From: Isoetes taiwanensis
Lineage: Eukaryota; Streptophyta; Lycopodiopsida; Isoetales; Isoetaceae
NCBI GenBank assembly: GCA_021234155.1
Contig: JAJEKV010000030.1
Coordinates: 7,991,890-8,055,889 of the forward strand
Direction of reading: 5' to 3'
Length of the DNA stretch: 64,000 nt
The position numbers and the translations under genes were made by a program. Below, in pieces: positions 11,343-21,354 of this stretch (within the stretch, counting starts at the first letter, position 1; each line of letters begins with the position of its first letter). The notes under the pieces were generated by a model. That model saw nothing but the letters and a program-made list of their open reading frames with translations. It was not told the origin of the DNA and searched no databases.

Positions 11343-11409
11343 GATCACATGACGCGCAGCAAGCATTGTGCTTTTTTGTTGCACATAGTAGTCTTCGCGT
11401 CGTGTGATC
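11343..11409. terminator. gene-end hairpin 1 (after the H3-like gene)
   Basis: The arms GATCACATGACGCG (11,343-11,356) and CGCGTCGTGTGATC (11,396-11,409) form a 14-bp stem with one mismatch around a 39-nt loop, 137 bp after the H3 stop. The loop shares TTTTTGTTGCA with the hairpin near 20.1 kb. A 3'-end processing role is inferred from position. Confidence 0.55.
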
Positions 11410-11437
11410 CAACCCTAACCCTAACCCTAACCCTAAA
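11409..11437 (+). repeat. short telomere-like (CCCTAA)4 tract
   Basis: Four consecutive CCCTAA units directly after hairpin 1 and about 130 bp upstream of the MD gene ATG. Plant telo-boxes (AAACCCTAA) act in promoters of growth genes, so a promoter element is possible. Four units are too few to claim telomere origin. The unit is 6 bp, not the 7-bp type common in plants. Confidence 0.6.
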
Positions 11438-11563
11438 ATGTACGGACAAATCTCCTCACAACGGCTGTGTCCCCTTTCATAATCGAGAATGGCTACTTGA
11501 GTTCAAAAGTGACATCGCCTTACCGCTCCTAAACATCTTCTTGTTTTCGTCGTTTGCTTCGCC

Positions 11564-12960
11564 ATGGATTGTTATGTGAAGTTCCTGGAATGGTATGCAT
11601 CCGCCCCTCATGACAACGAGGAAGTTGCGCCGACTGCGATTTATCCGTTCTATTGCAAGGAGTTGGACATCATGGCAAGCGATAGCGAGCTTGGATGCTA
11701 TCGCGAGGTTGCCTTAGCTTTCACCCGGACCGCTTGGTCTCGGACACGCGTCCTTTTGCGGATGTCCCACGGCTCGTGGATTCCAAAACCAGCTCTAGAG
11801 GGAGGCGGCTTCCCATTTGCAAACGGGGAAGATGTTTTTCAAGAATCTTTGCATAGCGGGCCCCTCGGCCGCGTCCTTGTGCTTAAGAAGGTATCTTATT
11901 TCTCTTTTGCCGTTTGCATTTGCTAGTTATTGCATTACGCTTTCGGCCAAACCAAGATACTTTGGAAACAATGAAATCTTTAAGCCAAGGGGGTCGAGTT
12001 ATGTGTGATAATGCTGACTATGGCGTAGAAATGGAGATAGATCTACAAGAAGAAGAGCAAGAATGTAGGAGTTTTAGCCGGCCTTGGCCTTGGGTGAACC
12101 GGAGGAGGGAGATGATTACGAAGGTGATGAGGATGGGGATGAGGATGAAAAGAAGTTGTCGACATAACGCCAATTTTAGTGGAAGGCAAAGAATACTTAT
12201 TGCTAAGTGATATCTTGAGGAACCCGTCTTTGTTCGAATGTGTGCTAGGGAAGACGAGCTTATCGATTACCTTGGCGAATGGGTAAACTTAGGCCTAGAT
12301 TTTGAAGAGGATTTGGACAAAGAGATGTTTGAAGTGTCTAATTATACCGGCAATGCTATAAAGCTTAAAGAAGCCTATGAGAGGCTGGAGTCTCGATTTG
12401 CTCAAGATGAGGCGAATCTACCAGCGGAAGAAGAATTCGGCGTCTCAGGTGCAAAAGCGCCAAGCAGGATCTCACAGGTTTGGTAGGCCCTTCAGTCAAT
12501 CATGGAAAGCATAAGCACTGGTAGATGAGGATAAATGTGAAGAAGATAATCTTGAGGGTTCTTATTTGTGGGAAGTAGATGATTTTTTTCTTGCCGACAT
12601 GCACGGGGGGGACGGGGAAAGATTGAAGGACTCTACATTGTTACGATATATCTCAAGATTCGTTAATGGGGAGATAATCGTCTTGTGAGAACTTTCAGTC
12701 AAAAGGTGCGAGTTTGTCTATTACATCCGTGCATTATGCATGTTCGGGAACCATTCCCAATTGGTATCAAACACTCGAGAAAGGGTGATAGCAATTCGGT
12801 AAGGATGTTGTGTTACAATATTTTGACGACCAAGCCGGTCTCAAGGGCGAGCAATATGTTAAATTTTTTAGGCTGGCGGCTTGACTCACCCAAGGTTGGA
12901 AGTGGGGTCGATAACATGGAAGTCATTGCCTTGTTGGATCGGTCGCGGCGAGGGGATTGA
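11564..12960 (+). pseudogene. MD gene of the TIR element (unknown function, frameshifted or spliced)
   Basis: The first part (11,564-11,926) begins MDCYVKFLEWY and is followed by an acidic region. A middle part (12,238-12,486) has YLGEWVNLGLDFEEDLDKEM then FEV. A last part (12,685-12,960) ends at TGA. The pieces are in different frames; an intron near 11,890 (GTATCT donor) is possible for the first gap. The second element has a relative after its H3-like gene: it starts MDAPTLVQWYLDGEHWD (30,479, minus) and later has LAEYCMDDFIDF and FEV in the same relative order. No known domain is recognised. Confidence 0.5.
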
Positions 12961-13138
12961 AAGAGCATGAAATTGGCGACTAGAAGCTTGAGAAATTGGA
13001 AGTTATATGTTTTCCAACTTGTATCGGTAAAATTATTTATGTACAGATTGTCCTTCCGAAATTCCTAATAAAAATTATTTTATTTGTATTTATTCACATC
13101 ACCGAAATACATCGGTCGATTTTTACGTCATATCTAGG

Positions 13139-13246
13139 TTTTCGCGTCGTGTGATATCTATCTCAAAGAAATGAAATATTATTGGAAAAAAGACAATTAA
13201 TTTATTTATTCCTCACACGACGCCAGCGAAGCAACTTCGTGTGACT
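13139..13246. terminator. gene-end hairpin 2 (after the MD gene, before coiled-coil gene A)
   Basis: CGCGTCGTGTGATAT at 13,141-13,155 and TCACACGACG at 13,213-13,222 face each other. A smaller inner pair TCACACGACG / TTCGTGTGA (13,213-13,243) ends just before the TATA box of the next gene. The motif may serve the end of one gene, the promoter of the next, or both. Confidence 0.5.
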
Positions 13247-13251
13247 CATGT

Positions 13252-13259
13252 TATAAATA
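13252..13259 (+). promoter_or_regulatory. TATA box of coiled-coil gene A
   Basis: TATAAATA in the context TATAAATAGAAGACC, 96 bp before the ATG. The context is nearly identical to that of gene B. GTGTGACTCA lies immediately upstream in both. Confidence 0.6.
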
Positions 13260-13347
13260 GAAGACCGATGTCCACGCTGACCTCCGATCGCCTTCCGCCT
13301 TACGCTCATCTTCTACTTAGGCTTCCGCCTTCCACCTTCTGCTCTCG

Positions 13348-13740
13348 ATGGCATCATCATCTTCCTCTAGCAAGCGACCACGCCAAGATAGCACTCGCCA
13401 GAGCTGCTGCGTGGACATCACCCTTGCGGTGGTGATGAAGAGATTCAAGGAGATCCATGATGAAAACAACCGCTCCTCGTCGCCGAGAACAATGAGGCGG
13501 TCGATGATTAGCCTTCACGAGGGACTTCTTTGCCGGCGAGACGTTGAGCTTCGTGGAAACATTCGCCATGTACCAAGAGGCGACGAGCGCAGGGCGAAGG
13601 CGGTTGAAACCGCTCACATGATTTTTGAGCCTTAGAAGATATGGAGAAGAAGCTCCCGAGCTGCGGAGGATGAGAACGCATGACCTTACGGCCCGGTGCG
13701 GGGACATGAAAATCAGCTAGAGGATCATGAAGATCCCTAG
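13348..13740 (+). pseudogene. coiled-coil gene A (tandem family member)
   Basis: Starts MASSSSSSKRPR, a serine run followed by a nuclear-localisation-like basic patch, then DITLAVVMKRFKEIHDEN, a conserved helix shared with genes B, C and D. An extra CAGAGCTGCTGCG-like insertion and frameshifts break it relative to gene B. The end still matches the coiled coil of B and stops at 13,740. Family and function are unknown. It lies in a head-to-tail array with a period of about 900 bp. Confidence 0.55.
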
Positions 13741-13840
13741 CCGTTGTATCTATCTATTTTTGCTTCAAAGAAAAGTTTTTCTCTATTTTTGCTTCTATCT
13801 ATCCTGTTGTTCCAATGTATGTTCTGTTTTTTATTAAAAT

Positions 13841-13906
13841 ATCACACGGCTTTGAAATGCCTTGCTTGCAATTAGGTAGCAATCAATGGATTTGGCGTCG
13901 TGTGAT
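13841..13906. terminator. gene-end hairpin 3 (after gene A)
   Basis: ATCACACGGC and GGCGTCGTGTGAT flank a 40-45-nt loop containing CTTGCAATTAGGTAGCAATC, which recurs after gene B. TATTAAAA lies directly before the left arm, a possible polyadenylation signal. Confidence 0.5.
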
Positions 13907-14068
13907 CTCCATGTCGTTCTATTTTGCTTCAATGAGAAGTTCTATCTTTAGTTATGTATCGATAAAATTACTTATGTATAGATTGTATCACCAAAATTAT
14001 CAATAAAAATTATCACACGAGCTTTCTCTGGAAGAAAAAGGCGTTAGAAGAAATGCGGTCCTTTTTCC

Positions 14069-14132
14069 TCACACGACGGCGAGAAGTAACGGTCCATTTT
14101 TTCGACCCACGGCATCCTTGGCGTCGTGTGAC
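14069..14132. promoter_or_regulatory. hairpin 4 (upstream of gene B)
   Basis: TCACACGACGGCG and GGCGTCGTGTGA form inverted arms ending 24 bp before the TATA box of gene B. GTGTGACTCA at the right arm matches the upstream region of gene A. Confidence 0.5.
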
Positions 14133-14155
14133 TCAAGCTACTACGAAATCCCTGT

Positions 14156-14163
14156 TATAAATA
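14156..14163 (+). promoter_or_regulatory. TATA box of coiled-coil gene B
   Basis: TATAAATA followed by GAAGACC, 99 bp before the ATG, matching gene A. Confidence 0.6.
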
Positions 14164-14254
14164 GAAGACCTTCTATCTTGCCTTCGACCTCCGATCCTCT
14201 TAGCCTTCCGCCTTACGCTCATCTTCTCATATACGCCTTCCGCCTTCTCCTCCG

Positions 14255-14609
14255 ATGGCATCTTCATCCTCCTCCAGCAAGCGACCGCGCCCAGAGCTGC
14301 CCGCGGACATCACCCTTGCTGTGGTGATGAAGAGATTCAAGGAGGTTCACGACGAAAACAGCCGTCTCGTCGCCGAGAAGATGGAGGCGGTGGGACAGTT
14401 AGAATTCATGAGGGGGGCTCTTGCATGGCGAGACCTTGAGCTGTGGCAACATTAACCAGAATAGAGAGGCCAATAGCCGTAGGGTCGAGGCAGTTTTAAC
14501 TGCACACAATATTTCGCAGGCGCTAGAAGATATGGAGAAGAAGCTTCGAGCTGCGGAGGATGAGAACGCAGCTTTACGGCTTCAGCTACAGGATCATGAA
14601 GATCCGTAG
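14255..14609 (+). pseudogene. coiled-coil gene B (best preserved family member)
   Basis: The first frame runs from MASSSSSSKRPRPELPADI through ITLAVVMKRFKEVHDENSRL to a TAA at 14,455. The second frame (14,421-14,609) continues with a heptad-rich helix (DMEKKLRAAEDENAALRLQL). A single frameshift near 14,440 separates the two halves; joined they would give about 118 residues. The predicted product is a small nuclear protein with a basic patch and a dimerising coiled coil. I know no named family. The LP(A/S)(D/E)I...MK(R/E) motif is the signature linking genes A to D. Confidence 0.6.
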
Positions 14610-14693
14610 CCATTGTATATATATTTTTTGTTTCAAAGAAAAATTTGCTCTGTTTCTTGCTTCTATCTGTTCTCTTGTTTTGTTTTATTAAAA

Positions 14694-14760
14694 GATCACC
14701 GACGCCGAAATGCCATTCTTGCAATTAGGTAGCAATCAATGGATTTCGCGTCGTATGATC
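14694..14760. terminator. gene-end hairpin 5 (after gene B)
   Basis: GATCACCGACGCC and CGCGTCGTATGATC surround the same loop as after gene A. The left arm is preceded by TTTATTAAAA, 85 bp past the stop of gene B. Confidence 0.55.
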
Positions 14761-15111
14761 TCCACAACGTACACCTCGTTGTATGTATAAATTCCTAATT
14801 TATTAATGGAAAAGTATATGTAACACAAATATCTAGCTAGATTATGTGATAACTTGCAGGTAAATGCGAATTTGCATGTGGATGACAACGTCTATTCACA
14901 TACGTCATGCCAAGGACGTGGCATGCGCTGCCACAATAACATCTTGTCTTTTATGCGGCCCGCATACGATGCGGCTGGGATATGGCGGATCCCATGATGC
15001 GAACATAGGCTACCGTTGCCTAATTGCATGCTATAATTTTGCCTCGTGGGATTATTACACAACTTTATTTCCATTTTCGAACCGTAGATTCCAACGTATC
15101 TCTAGTTTCTA

Positions 15112-15118
15112 TATAAAA
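15112..15118 (+). promoter_or_regulatory. TATA box of coiled-coil gene C
   Basis: TATAAAA, 96 bp before the ATG at 15,208, the same spacing as genes A and B. Confidence 0.5.
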
Positions 15119-15207
15119 CGTCGGAGGCCTTTGTCTTCTCCTATCCGCCATCTCCTGTTCTACCACATCCGCCCTCAGCCATCTCTCCTGTTCTCCCATC
15201 ACTTTCA

Positions 15208-15621
15208 ATGGCATCCCTGCCGAGATCTTGTCTCAAGTTTTGGTCAAGGAAATTCAGAACATTCGTGCTGAAGCGGAGGAACGGATCCGCCTTCTAAAAG
15301 AAAAGAATGATGAAGACGTCGCCAAGCTGGGTTGCGGCAGAGGAAAAGGCCGCCTTCTGAGGGGAGGTGATTTTAGTCTTGCGCGACGACAATCGTGGGC
15401 TGCCTTAGACCGCGAATTGCGCTGCGCCGCCCGAGATATAACCTCCAAGAGAGGCTTAGGGCCGCAATCCCAAGCGGGAGAGGCTGCCGAGCCCAACTTC
15501 GATGGCGGGGGAAGATAAGGTTGCGGAATATGAGAACATGGTTGCGGGGCAGGCAATCATGTTGGAGGAGCAGAAAAAAATTATCACTGCCCTCCAGGAA
15601 GAGCTTGCCCGGCGATCATAG
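15208..15621 (+). pseudogene. coiled-coil gene C (frameshifted family member)
   Basis: After the ATG at 15,208 a frameshift gives PAEILSQVLVKEIQN, the equivalent of LPADITLAVVMKRFKE in gene B. It is followed by a heptad-like AEAEERIRLLKEKNDEDV. Further shifts lead to a coiled-coil end (VAEYENMVAG, then IITALQEELARRS) stopping at TAG 15,619-15,621. At least three indels are needed to connect the pieces. It is more divergent from A and B than they are from each other. Confidence 0.5.
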
Positions 15622-15769
15622 GCATCGGGCTCCTCCTAGAGGGGCCCTTTTTTTTTTAATGTTTGTAATGGTTTTATTTCTCAATGGGAAAAGTTTTTGA
15701 CAAATGTGTCAAATATTACGTTTCCTATTTTTAATTTTCAATATCCATGGTAGAGAGAATGACAAGACA

Positions 15770-15834
15770 GATCACATGAAGCGAAACCCTTCATAGGGCT
15801 TTAAAGCTCGTGTGCAGATTTCGCGTGGTGTGAT
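15770..15834. terminator. gene-end hairpin 6 (after gene C)
   Basis: GATCACATGAAGCGAAA and TTTCGCGTGGTGTGAT form the arms, about 150 bp after the stop of gene C. Confidence 0.5.
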
Positions 15835-15975
15835 ATACAGTGTAGTTAGAATAGTTATTAATGTGTTCCAGCGGACAGTACCATTAATGTGTTCTAGCGG
15901 ACAACCAAGGCGAATCCGCTCGACACGCGGCGACAGTGAAAGAAAGTGTGTTTAATATGTTCAAGCGCTAATATG

Positions 15976-15982
15976 TATAAAT
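15976..15982 (+). promoter_or_regulatory. TATA box of coiled-coil gene D
   Basis: TATAAAT, 93 bp before the ATG at 16,069. The spacing is conserved across the four genes. Confidence 0.5.
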
Positions 15983-16068
15983 TGAGGTCCTTGCATTGTG
16001 CTCCTTCCGCCGGTTAGAGTCTTTTCTCCTCACTTCTATAATCTTAACGTCCCTCCCATTTGTCATCT

Positions 16069-16537
16069 ATGGCCTCCACATCCTCAACCGCTGATAAGGG
16101 AAAACGCAAGAGGATAGAACTCCCTTCTGACATAGTGTTGGGTGTTCTAATGAAGAGGTTGAAGGAGCAAGATGATCTTCTAAAGGAAAACGTTACAATT
16201 CAGCAGAAGAAAGAAGAAGAGAATGAATTCAACCTTCTCATGCTTTCAGAGCGGAAGAGGCAAATCGGCGGTTGAATAGAAGGTCGGACAGATGACATGC
16301 CCCAACAACCGTGACCGAGGTGGTTATGACGGCAACGAGGATGCTAATTCAGTGTAAGAACACGTTGTGCTATTGGGACAGGAGCGGGACATGTACAAAG
16401 AGATGGTGGACAGATTGGAGGAACGTTTGGATAGGGTGATTGCTCGCTTGAGGGGAAGAGATGAAGACGAAGACGAGGACGGAGCTGATGATGATGATGA
16501 AGATAATGAAGAAGAGCTCGCACTGGAGCAACAATGA
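16069..16537 (+). pseudogene. coiled-coil gene D with acidic tail
   Basis: Starts MASTSSTADKGKRKRIELPS, again a small-residue run and basic patch followed by the family helix DIVLGVLMKRLKEQDDLLKE. The first frame stops at 16,273. A downstream frame (about 16,353-16,537) has coiled coil MYKEMVDRLEERLDRV and a strongly acidic end (DEDEDEDG, then DDDDEDNEEE). Acidic tails are common in histone-binding proteins, which is suggestive beside an H3-like gene but is not evidence of binding. Confidence 0.55.
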
Positions 16538-16620
16538 GTCGTTGTATTTTGTTTTTCAATGTAACATCTTTCACAACTTTAATCAAAAGTAACCCTTTTT
16601 TATTATTATCTTGTAAAGCT

Positions 16621-16756
16621 TCACACGACGCGAAGCCACATAAATGCAAGCAATAGCGAACTCCATCGTTTCAAGGCCGTATGATAAATAAGATCACCAC
16701 GACGAAGCTACAGTTGTGCAAACAAGGTTGGAGGCAAGTACTTCGCGTCGTGTGAA
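16621..16756. terminator. gene-end hairpin 7 (between convergent genes)
   Basis: TCACACGACGCGAAG at 16,621 and CTTCGCGTCGTGTGA at 16,741-16,755 are perfect inverted 15-mers. They lie between the end of gene D (plus) and the end of the transposase-like gene (minus), where a bidirectional 3'-end signal would be expected. Confidence 0.6.
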
Positions 16757-16849
16757 CATGCTACACATTATAAGTATACTTTACCGATTCTTTATCTCCA
16801 CTGTTGCGATGCTAGTGGGGCCCTAGAATTTTGCCAAGCAACTTTCCGT

Positions 16850-19421
16850 TTTCTCTTCAGCATTATGCCAATGGTGTTTACGACTTCTGGGTTGCTCCTT
16901 AAAGCGACCTTCTTGTCGTATTTAGCCATCGCCCTTCTATAAAACCACTATGTCATCTGTCTTAGAGGGTTGGTTCCCACATTTCCACCCCCTCTTTGAG
17001 TGTTACGATGAAAGGCTATTTTAGCTTGTTTATGCGACTTCTCCATGCCTTGTGCACTCCACTTTCGCTAGGCTTCCATACTTCCTAAAAACCAAGGTGC
17101 ATGAGCCCAAAAGATGTGCAAGTAGTGCGTGACTTCACTCTCTCCCCATGCGTCTATGAAAGCTTTAATAAATTTGTTCGCTTGCACGAACATTTCTGCA
17201 TCTTCTCTTGTGAGGTCCATTCTCTGAATGTATGGGAACAATTCAGACAATGCATCCCATGCTTTTTTTTTCCTCAATGCCGAGCGAGCGCCATCTCGTG
17301 GCGGTCCCGCTCCGCATCAACCAGCAATTTTCCAAATTCATAGACCTTTTCTCCCATCGGTTTCCGTTCGAGCCTCTCTATGATTCTTTATGAAGCGTCG
17401 AGCTTTCACCCCTCAATTGACACCTTACGAGGCACACTTGTTCTTCCCGCCGTTTCTCATCGAGCTCTCCAATCTTACATTGCCACCATGCAAACCTGCC
17501 GATAGAACATGTTCAACTCTACGAATTCCTTCCTCTCTTCTCTTCTTGTGCGAAATGTTCCACACGAATCTGCTAGCTCAAAAATATCATCTTGTCGATG
17601 ATTCTCACAAAGCCGTGCAAAGTGGATATGAACCCTCTCTAATGGAATGGGGAAAATGCCATGGAACTTGGGATCTTCTTCTCCTCTATTAGGAGCATTT
17701 GCTTGGTTAAGGGACAAGGTTGAAACAGTCTTCCCAGTACTTGACTTCCTTGCATGATTGCAAAGATGAGACAACTTTTGCATGTTCCTTGTCCTCCTCC
17801 ACTTATGTTGTACATTGCTTTCTCGTTTTTAAATCGGGACGCCAAGTGAAAAATTACTTTGTAAGATCCATAGTGATCTACTTGCAATTTTTCCCCTCCC
17901 TCGAATCTAGATATTAGACTCGGGATGTCAGTTTGATTGAACACCCATTTCAATACCTCGTGGGTTTCTTTACGAACTTTAAAAGACCTAACCACCGGTG
18001 TCATCTTGATTGACATGAGAACCATTTTTCCGCGCTTCTTCTTCTCCTCGTCCAGTCACCTCTACATCTTTTTTGTTATTCTTGTTGCTCTTTGATTTAG
18101 CATGTGCAATTGCATTCTCAATTGCTCTATTCATGATGACAACGGATACCCTCTCATACTTCTCAAACTTGGTCAGTTCCATTTCATCCAATTTTATGCA
18201 AACTTCAATCTCACCATTAGTTTCTGCAACTGTTAAGTCATAATATTTGACAAGGAATTGTAAGAGAGTAACCAGGTCAACCCAAAGATTATTGCGTTCA
18301 TTCATTCCAACTATATCACAACAATCCTTGCCATTCTTATCTTTTTATGGCTATGGCGGGGACCAAACACATTCAACATGGTGCATCTCTCCTAATATGG
18401 CATACACCATCTTTGTCCTAGTAACCCTTGTATTCTCGATAATTTGTGGACGTGGAGCGAATACTTTTTTTGTGCCCATTCTTTTCAACGCTTCGTGGAA
18501 TGGCTTGAATAGAGAACGGTAACCAAGCCTACTGATGCCTACATCATCACAAACAGTCTGTACATCTGTCGCTTCTAACTTCTTGTAGATCTCCCCTAGT
18601 ACCATTTCCAATACCATCTTCTTGAGAGGAGAGTTGTAGGGCTGACAAATCATGTCCACTATCTCCCTGTTCGTCGCTAGGTTCTTCACTACGTAACCAA
18701 GATTGCTTCTAGTTTCCCCAGATCTTAATTGGCCTTTGCTAGTGTTGTAAACGGACCTTGTGGCCGTGACCCTGCGTCTGAATGCACCTGATCCAAACTT
18801 CAGTTCCTCTATCGGTCGATAATGCTTCTTCCTTTCTCGCAAGCCAAGGGGTGTTTTCTTCAAATTCTTTAACCTACATTGAAGCCCAAAGTTTGCTCTT
18901 TCGAGCTCTTGGATCTTTTCTTGCAGCTGCCCTATCACCAATTTGGACTTGTCCACTTCGTATCTCAAAGAAGTTTCCCTCCCCAAGCCGTCATTCCTTT
19001 CCTTCATCACAGTGGAGTAATGAAGCGAGAGAAAAAAGAGCTGCTGGTTTAAGTTATAATTCTCTTGTGACAATCGGAAGTAGCTCATCTCAAGGAACTG
19101 TATTCGATTCCGAATGCCTTCATCCTCTCTCAATCTCTCACAATATCCCAAGAGGCCAGAGTTACCGTCACCACAAAATCGGACTAAACTTGAAACGTCC
19201 CGAAATGACGGTTTCTTGTCACTCAACGGATCCAATGGATATAAACTGCCATCCGCCCAGATGTCGACACTTTTTGAGCCTGCAAGGCGCAACATGCGAT
19301 TGAAGACTGGAGCATATTCCTGAGTCAGTTGGATCCTTATCCACACATCATTTGGAGCTTCCATACCGCGTGGATCGCACGGCGCGAAATAAATGTGTAC
19401 AATTTGTATGCCCCAGCACAA
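16850..19421 (-). pseudogene. transposase-like gene of the TIR element (broken)
   Basis: The N-terminal ORF (19,421-18,351, 356 codons) has a central coiled coil (QLQEKIQELERANFGLQCRL) and a basic region after it. An in-frame TAG and TAA around 18,345 precede the next open part (to 17,988), then shifts lead through SYKVIFHLASRF, SGGGQGTCKSC (17,640-18,025), HGIFPIPLERVHIHFARLC (about 17,640) and HYLHIFWAHAPWF (17,100). The last piece has EKSHKQAK...HRNTQRGGG near 16,950. This order of motifs resembles a large uncharacterised family I remember from cnidarians, fungi and plants, with a possible RNase H-like core. The family link and transposase role are inference. Confidence 0.45.
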
Positions 19422-19974
19422 TTCGCTTCGTTTGAGGCTCAGTCCGTACTAACCTCGTTTTTGAAATTTGCAACGTGCATATGGATATCGAAAAGTCCAT
19501 TCTCCTACAATCCATGCTTTTATACAAAAGCAAATTCAAATTTCGAATTGTAGGGGGCGGGAAGCCTGTATTAGGATGAAGTGAAGATCCCGGTTACGAA
19601 CTTTTAAGGCGCAATCGCAGCGCCTCGAAACGAAAGTCTAATACAAAGCTTCAACCTACACATTCAAATTTTGAAATGTAGAAGGCGGGAATGGACTCTA
19701 AATGAAAATAGGGCAAGACAAGAATCGGTGATGCGCATGATTGGTATCTGACAAACCAAGAGACACCGTCATGAGTTGCCGGTATGCTATAATGCAAGTG
19801 GCTTTTTAGAAGCGCCACGTGTTGCGTCAATCTGTCTGACAACCAATAGAATTAAATACATATGGCGCCATAGATATGCAATTCCCCTTATTCCGGGAGA
19901 ATATTCCAAGCAAATCTGACGGGAAAAAAGGGGCGGAAATATGACGTGGAATGGCTGATAGGAGGCCATTTTAG
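19395..19974. repeat. inner copy of the right subterminal region
   Basis: Matches 21,355-21,910 in direct orientation with scattered differences, including CCGTACTAACCTCGTTTTTG and GGGCGGGAAGCCTGTATTAG. It stops at GGCCATTTT, just before the last 20 bp of the true terminus, so it lacks the outermost TIR. Confidence 0.8.
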
Positions 19975-20081
19975 TTCATAAAACATAATATAACTTGGAA
20001 TGATAGATATTTTATATGCAAATGGGAGACTATTGACGAGGGACTTGTGTTTAATTTTAATTTGACAACAAATAAGAAAGT

Positions 20082-20149
20082 GGATCACACGATGTGAATT
20101 TAGTGTGTTCCATTTTTGTTGCATATGTACTATTCGCTTGGTGTGATCC
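20082..20149. terminator. gene-end hairpin 8
   Basis: GGATCACACGATGTG and CGCTTGGTGTGATCC flank a loop with TTTTTGTTGCAT, shared with hairpin 1. It lies on the 3' side of the small minus-strand gene at 20.57-20.87 kb. Confidence 0.5.
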
Positions 20150-20559
20150 TTGAAAAATAATATGCTCTTTGAAAAGGGATAATGACTTATGTACTTAAGA
20201 GTGGTAACACATGTACAGTAAAAAAAAAGTTAGGTATTCAAATGGAATTAGAAGCAAAAACTTTTTACATTCAAAATTTTTTATGGCCGTATGGCTTTAC
20301 ATCATTTTGTAAATTTAAATGCCCGGAGGCTTCAACTATTCACAACAAAAAAGCCCGGAGGCTTGCAGTCATATGGTAAGAAGCTGGAGGCAAGCTGGAG
20401 GCTAAGAACAAGGAAAAAAAATAAGAGGTGCTCTGCCCTAACAAATTTCATTCATCTGCTTCACCATCTGCAAAAAAAAAAAATAAGAAATAACCGTTAG
20501 TTGAATGCTTAAGAAAAGAAAGAAAACATGCATGTACCATGAACTAACGCCATGAGCTC

Positions 20560-20868
20560 CTCGAAGTCGCAGATTAGTCTTCAACTTCTTCATCTTCTTC
20601 ATCATCTTCGGCTTCTTCTCCGCGTCGGTGAATACTCATTTTTCAAGAATCTCCTATCCGACCTTGAACACCCGTGATGAACTCCTGCTCCGAAATTTCC
20701 TCTCGATTCCTCATTCTCGATTCCTCGTCAAAGGAATCAGAGGCATTCGAAACAAGAACCGTGGGCAGCGGAGGGAGCTGCGAACACCTCTTCCAGCCAT
20801 AATAGCGCCTCTTGGAGGACACCTCCGGCTCTTAGTAGCTGATCTCTTCATGGCGATGGACTAGAGAA
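20560..20868 (-). pseudogene. small gene with basic start and acidic tail (unknown, frameshifted)
   Basis: The minus-strand reading begins MKRSATKSRRCPPRG and, after shifts, ends with MSIHRRGEEAEDDEEDEEVE and a TAA. Its charge layout (basic start, acidic end) resembles gene D. No domain is recognised. It lies between the two direct copies of the right subterminal region, so it may be part of an older, longer right end. Confidence 0.35.
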
Positions 20869-21354
20869 ATTGGGCGGAGGATCTAGCGAAGATTGGGAGA
20901 GATTGGGGGAGAATGGGCGCCAATCTAGGCTGGAATAGATATAGGCTGGATTAGGCGTGAAAATCGTAGGAATGATTAGATTTCGGTCCTATCAACCATC
21001 ATGCATATCTCGAAATTTGAGCCATATCTAATATCTTCCTTTTTTAACCTTATACCTAAATATCCAATATCTTCCTTTTTTAACCTTATTCCTAAATATC
21101 CAATATCTTCCTTTTTAACCTTATTCCTAAACCTATATGATTTGAGTTTAACCTGAAAATGAACAGATATAATTCGAATTTAACATACTATTTAATACCA
21201 AGATGCTACGTCACACTATGTCGATAATTGGGATTTAAAAAAACACTCAAACCCTCCTCGAGAAAACCACGTAAGTGCCGAGCCTCACTTGTGTTTAAGT
21301 TTAATTTGACAACAAGCAACTTCCATCTTGTGTAGATCGCGACGGCCGCGAAAT

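Noticed and set aside
18782-19303. 173-codon plus-strand open frame
   Set aside because: Antisense of the transposase-like N-terminal ORF, with low-complexity serine-rich composition typical of a shadow.
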